Shown here in pieces: positions 5,636 to 8,433 of a stretch of DNA of 8,433 nucleotides (positions are counted from its first letter, which is position 1; every line of letters starts with the position of its first letter). Origin of the DNA: Sporosarcina sp. (GTDB taxonomy: Bacteria > Bacillota > Bacilli > Bacillales_A > Planococcaceae); the NCBI GenBank assembly GCA_029263945.1, contig JARIDM010000126.1:1-8433 (forward strand). The letters are read 5' to 3'. The position numbers and the translations under genes are program-made. Below the pieces are notes generated by a model. That model had not been told where the DNA came from. It did not search any database and saw nothing but the letters and a program-made list of their open reading frames with translations.

Positions 5636-6087
5636 AAAGATTCATCTGCTGGCAGAAATGCCGAGACAGGTCCTAACTCATGCTCAACATAATGACGTAC
5701 CTTTGTCGGGAATCGCTCTAGCGCTTCATAGGCAGCATCTAAAACTTCCGTAATTTTAGCCGTATCAACTTCTATAAATTCTCGTACAATCATTTGTCTC
5801 AGAGCAATTACTTCTTTAATAGAAACGGACATTTCTAACGAGATTACTTTTTCATCTTCCATAATGTCTATAATGTCTTCATAACTTCCAGGGTCTCGCA
5901 TAATAAAACCATCAATCATTGTATTGCCTACATCTATAATCGCTTCGATCACAATGTGACTCAGCCTTGTGAGTGCAAGCTTATGAATTAAGTCACCGTT
6001 CCAGTTTTTTTCTTTTTTATAAAGAGCCAATAATTCTTCCATGTGCGTCAACGCTTTTTCAATTTGGTTTCGGTCAATAAAATACAT
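5632..6087 (-). CDS. yutE: DUF86 / HepT-like protein YutE
   Basis: This 151-residue, mostly helical cytosolic protein belongs to the DUF86 family, which includes the HepT RNase toxins. HepT toxins carry an R-x4-H-x-Y catalytic motif; here the matching segment is R97-QMIV-R102-E-F104, so both the His and the Tyr are replaced. No MntA-type nucleotidyltransferase partner lies in the window. A toxin role is thus unlikely, and this is probably the housekeeping YutE branch of unknown function. The conserved MIDGFIMRDPGSYEDI segment (57-72) and the ELGPVSAF near the C-terminus (137-144) fit that branch. GGGAGG lies 8 nt before the ATG. The stop overlaps the yutF start by 4 nt. Confidence 0.88.
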   Translation of the reverse strand: MYFIDRNQIEKALTHMEELLALYKKEKNWNGDLIHKLALTRLSHIVIEAIIDVGNTMIDGFIMRDPGSYEDIIDIMEDEKVISLEMSVSIKEVIALRQMIVREFIEVDTAKITEVLDAAYEALERFPTKVRHYVEHELGPVSAFLPADESL

Positions 6088-6130
6088 ATGAATTGCCTCC
6101 CTCTATACTTGAAGTTCTCATGTTTATTCT

Positions 6131-6160
6131 ACTATAGATTCAAAAAAAAAGCCTTTGCAA
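6131..6160 (-). promoter_or_regulatory. Candidate yutE-yutF promoter
   Basis: On the minus strand TATAGT (-10, 6131-6136) lies 18 bp from TTGCAA (-35, 6155-6160). The spacer contains the T9 run of the preceding terminator. This would give yutE-yutF a promoter of their own right after the yutD terminator. Confidence 0.35.
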
Positions 6161-6190
6161 AGTGGATTTCCCCTCTTTACACAGGCTCTT
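6148..6190 (-). terminator. Probable terminator of yutD
   Basis: Arms 6180-6190 and 6148-6158 pair over 11 positions with one mismatch and one G-U pair (core AGCCT/AGGCT) and are followed on the minus strand by nine T residues. The hairpin includes the yutD stop codon and has a long loop of about 20 nt, so it may be leaky and allow read-through into yutE. Confidence 0.5.
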
Positions 6191-6515
6191 CTGCTAACTT
6201 TTCAACGGGTTCTTCTACCTTAACCACAGGTTCTTTTTTCACTTTCCCTATTTTCTTTAAAAGGAAATGTGCACACCCAAAATTACAATATTCATATAGA
6301 TAATCTTCTAATGTACTAATTTTAGTTTCGTACGTTGCTTTTTGATTTTGATCATCAAAAAAACCTTTTAAGCGAAGCTGCCCATATCCCCAATCGCCAA
6401 GGATATAATCATATTTCAGTAAAATCTCACTATATCTTGCGAGAAGCGCTTCTTCTTGAAAACCATCACGAAAATCCGTGACGAGTTCATATTCTAAGTC
6501 TTCCAATGTTATCAT
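6177..6515 (-). CDS. yutD: YutD family protein (DUF1027)
   Basis: This 112-residue cytosolic protein belongs to the YutD/DUF1027 family of unknown function, common in Bacillales. The conserved core includes FRDGFQEEALLARYSEIL (15-32), YDYILGDWGYGQLRLKGFF (35-53) and YLYEYCNFGCAHFLLKK (72-88), with two cysteines C77 and C81. After the core, the last 20 residues are a low-complexity tail of Lys, Glu, Pro and Val with EEPV occurring twice, probably disordered. GGCGGTGA, one mismatch from consensus, lies 6 nt before the ATG. It precedes yutE-yutF on the same strand with about 90 nt and a probable leaky terminator between. Confidence 0.87.
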   Translation of the reverse strand: MITLEDLEYELVTDFRDGFQEEALLARYSEILLKYDYILGDWGYGQLRLKGFFDDQNQKATYETKISTLEDYLYEYCNFGCAHFLLKKIGKVKKEPVVKVEEPVEKLAEEPV

Positions 6516-6543
6516 TACTGTTCACCGCCACTCAACTTTTTCT

Positions 6544-6663
6544 TTAGTATTTCAGTTTTCTTTTATTGGCTATTAACGCTAAACATATCCTTAGCATGTA
6601 GATGTATTCACGTGTTTTCGTATCGCTTACTACTGCTAAATGTATCACATTTATATTTTTCAA
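6544..6663 (-). CDS. Possible 39-residue small ORF ahead of yutD, unrecognised
   Basis: A TTG at 6663 with GGAGG (6668-6672) 4 nt upstream opens a 39-codon frame ending 28 nt before yutD. The product would be basic and partly helical: MKNINVIHLAVVSDTK at the start and a lysine-rich end (NKRKLKY). I do not recognise it. The spacing to the ribosome binding site is short and the frame is small, so it may be a chance ORF or the remnant of a decayed gene. It lies in the 225-bp stretch between the metS terminator and yutD, which otherwise holds no clear promoter. Confidence 0.27.
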   Translation of the reverse strand: MKNINVIHLAVVSDTKTREYIYMLRICLALIANKRKLKY

Positions 6664-6713
6664 ACAACCTCCATCTCTCCTGGTTCCATCCCTTTTTGCT
6701 TCGTTATATTTAA

Positions 6714-6739
6714 AAAGCGCCCATAAGTTAGGGCGCTTT
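6714..6739 (-). terminator. Terminator of the transporter operon
   Basis: A 9-bp stem AAAGCGCCC/GGGCGCTTT (6714-6722 with 6731-6739), 8-nt loop, begins 2 nt after the stop codon of the small subunit gene. On the minus strand it runs into a T tract. Confidence 0.9.
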
Positions 6740-6741
6740 CC

Positions 6742-6849
6742 TTAAGCTCTGCTTTTCGATTTAACGACTGCATGCGCAATGCTTGCGCCGAGTCCTCCCC
6801 AAATGACAAGGATTCCAACAATCATCATTGCTATTGCACTTACGCTCAT
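6742..6849 (-). CDS. metS: MetS-type small subunit of a methionine/alanine NSS transporter
   Basis: This 35-residue single-pass membrane peptide matches the small subunits that accompany some bacterial NSS-family amino acid importers, first described as MetS of the MetPS methionine/alanine system of Corynebacterium glutamicum. It begins MSVSAIAMMIVGILVIWGG, giving one transmembrane helix (about 4-26), and ends in a short basic tail KSKSRA, so the C-terminus should be cytoplasmic. The ATG at 6849 has AAGGGGGA 6-7 nt upstream. It starts 12 nt after the transporter stop codon and is followed at once by a terminator, so the two form a complete operon tail. Such genes are easily missed because of their size. 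Confidence 0.85.
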   Translation of the reverse strand: MSVSAIAMMIVGILVIWGGLGASIAHAVVKSKSRA

Positions 6850-6861
6850 AATGAATCCCCC

Positions 6862-8400
6862 TTAATCTTCTTCATAGTCGCTCGTTTCAAGCTGATTCGG
6901 TTTCCATTTCATGATTGTGAATAACACGGCCATCACGATTGCGAATAACACAACCGACCAACCACCGAATAGGATAAATGTATCTGAGTACCCTTCGTAG
7001 TTTCCAAATTTTCCACTCTCATACTCATGTAGTTTCATAAAGTTTGTACGTAATAAACCAAACATCATATACCCAAGTACAAGTGGGGTAATGACGCCTA
7101 AACAAATTTTCCACCAAGCACCTAATTGGATATCAGAAACTTTGTTGGCATGACTTTCAAATACGCCAAGCTTTCTAAATACCCAAGCAATCAGGATAAC
7201 TTCTACAAGTCCAATTGCAGCAACCCCGAACTGGTTAATGAAATAATCTGCGACATCTAAGAAATAGAGGCCTCCACGTGTTGCAAACAATGTAGAGACA
7301 ATTGCTGCTGCCCCAACACCGACCGTAACCGCTTTATTTCTAGAGACATTAAACTTATCAGAAATTCCTGCAATAAACGTTTCACAAATCGAAACGAGAG
7401 AAGTGATTCCTGCAAGCACCAAGGATAAGAAGAACAAGACGCCAAATATGCCATTCATTCCAGGCATTTCATTAATAATTGCGGGGAATACAACGAACGC
7501 AAGCCCGACACCAGCAGAGACAACTTCGTCAACAGGTACATTCGCCTGTGTTGCCATGAACCCAAGCGCAGCGAATACCCCAATTCCTGCAAGTAGCTCA
7601 AAGCCTGAATTTGCGAAACCCGTTATAAAAGCGTTATTCGTAATGTCAGATTTCTTTGGTAAATAACTTGAATACGTAATCATAATTGCAAATGCAATCG
7701 ATAAACTAAAGAATATATGTCCATACGCAGCTACCCATACCGTTGGGTTTGCTAATTTACTAAGATCTGGTTTAAAGAATGCATCTAATCCAATCATAGC
7801 GCCATCAAGTGTAACGGCACGGATGACAACAATTAAAAAGACCACGATTAGTGTAGGAATGAAAATTCTGTTTGCCAGTTCAATCCCTTTTTTAACACCT
7901 GCAAATAAAATAATGAATGCGACTCCCCATACAAGTAATAACGGTAGAAGGACTCCTGGAACATAACCACCAACATCACCAGGGTTATCTGCCAAGTTCA
8001 GGACACTTCCAAATAAGAAACTTTCTGGATCGGCTCCCCATGTGAGATTAAGAGAGTAAATCGTATACTTCATTGCCCAAGCGATGATGACTGAGTAATA
8101 GGTCGCAATGACAAAAGAAACAAATACGCCCCACCAGCCAATCCATTCTGCTTTTTTACCATTCATTCTAAAAAATGATAGTGGTGCTGATCCACGATAC
8201 TTATGACCAATCGTAAACTCCATAATTAAAATCGGAATACCAGCTGTTAATAGTGCAAATAAATAAGGAATAAAGAATGCACCACCACCATTTTCATACG
8301 CTACATACGGAAACCGCCATATGTTCCCTAGCCCGACAGCTGAACCGACCGCCGCCATTATAAATCCTGCACGGGTTCCCCATTGTGAACGTTGCGCCAT
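6862..8400 (-). CDS. Sodium-dependent amino acid transporter, NSS family, MetP-like large subunit
   Basis: This 512-residue integral membrane protein of the neurotransmitter:sodium symporter family imports an amino acid with sodium. The first helix carries the family signature AVGSAVGLGNIWRFPY (17-32), with the unwound GLGN and the gating arginine R29, followed by ENGGGAFFIPY (36-46). A Tyr pair in helix 3 (101-102), the helix 6 segment GHIFFSLSIAFAIMITYSSY (227-246) and the GITS motif in helix 8 (331-334, a sodium-site Thr-Ser pair) also match. About 12 hydrophobic segments are seen; it is longer than 11-helix members such as YocR/YhdH, with a last helix near 476-498 and an acidic cytoplasmic tail. 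AAAGGAGG lies 7 nt before the ATG. The adjacent metS-type gene points to methionine/alanine-like substrates (inference). The promoter lies beyond the window. Confidence 0.93.
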   Translation of the reverse strand: MAQRSQWGTRAGFIMAAVGSAVGLGNIWRFPYVAYENGGGAFFIPYLFALLTAGIPILIMEFTIGHKYRGSAPLSFFRMNGKKAEWIGWWGVFVSFVIATYYSVIIAWAMKYTIYSLNLTWGADPESFLFGSVLNLADNPGDVGGYVPGVLLPLLLVWGVAFIILFAGVKKGIELANRIFIPTLIVVFLIVVIRAVTLDGAMIGLDAFFKPDLSKLANPTVWVAAYGHIFFSLSIAFAIMITYSSYLPKKSDITNNAFITGFANSGFELLAGIGVFAALGFMATQANVPVDEVVSAGVGLAFVVFPAIINEMPGMNGIFGVLFFLSLVLAGITSLVSICETFIAGISDKFNVSRNKAVTVGVGAAAIVSTLFATRGGLYFLDVADYFINQFGVAAIGLVEVILIAWVFRKLGVFESHANKVSDIQLGAWWKICLGVITPLVLGYMMFGLLRTNFMKLHEYESGKFGNYEGYSDTFILFGGWSVVLFAIVMAVLFTIMKWKPNQLETSDYEED

Positions 8401-8433
8401 ATCATTTCCTCCTTTTCTAGTGCTTTCTAGTAA

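Noticed and set aside
5632..6087. HepT-MntA toxin-antitoxin module
   Set aside because: The R-x4-H-x-Y motif is not present in YutE and no nucleotidyltransferase gene is adjacent; the neighbour is a HAD phosphatase.
1..8433. Mobile elements, CRISPR arrays, tRNA/rRNA genes, riboswitches
   Set aside because: No transposase or integrase frame, no repeat-spacer pattern, no cloverleaf or recognisable riboswitch core was seen on either strand.

Overview
The window looks like a chromosomal housekeeping segment from a low-to-moderate GC Gram-positive bacterium of the order Bacillales, probably Bacillaceae or Planococcaceae. The evidence is strong AAGGAGG-type ribosome binding sites, TTG and GTG starts, stem-plus-T-run terminators after most genes, and a set of genes that correspond to the Bacillus subtilis yum/yut/yuz group. 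No mobile element, phage gene, CRISPR array, tRNA or rRNA was seen.

Layout from left to right. A type II NADH dehydrogenase (yumB-like, minus strand) starts at a TTG at 1182 and runs off the left edge. A 256-bp control region separates it from yutM, an A-type iron-sulfur carrier (minus). Divergent from yutM is a DUF2225 zinc-ribbon/helical-repeat protein (plus). It shares a terminator with yutI, a small NifU-type iron-sulfur scaffold (minus). Divergent from yutI is yuzD, a small CxxC protein (plus). Then come yutJ, a second NADH-dehydrogenase-like flavoprotein (minus), and the divergent yuzB, a small cysteine-rich protein (plus). The minus-strand group yutD, yutE and yutF follows; yutE and yutF overlap by 4 nt. 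At the right end is a two-gene operon (minus): a neurotransmitter:sodium symporter (NSS) family transporter and, 12 nt behind it, a 35-residue MetS-type small subunit.

The common theme of the left half is respiratory and redox metabolism: two NDH-2-type flavoproteins, two iron-sulfur cluster proteins and two small cysteine proteins. The best regulatory signal is a perfect Rex-type operator (TTGTGA-N6-TCACAA, 4477-4494). It overlaps the -35 box of a good yutJ promoter, so NADH/NAD+ sensing probably controls this second dehydrogenase. Weaker candidates are a near-match to the PerR box upstream of yumB, a poorer one over the yutI promoter, and an inverted repeat next to the yumB start. Two short unrecognised ORFs (6544-6663 and 1281-1400) are noted with low confidence. 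I see no clearly new multi-gene system. The points most worth testing are the Rex-yutJ link, the loss of the HepT catalytic motif in YutE, and the small ORF ahead of yutD.
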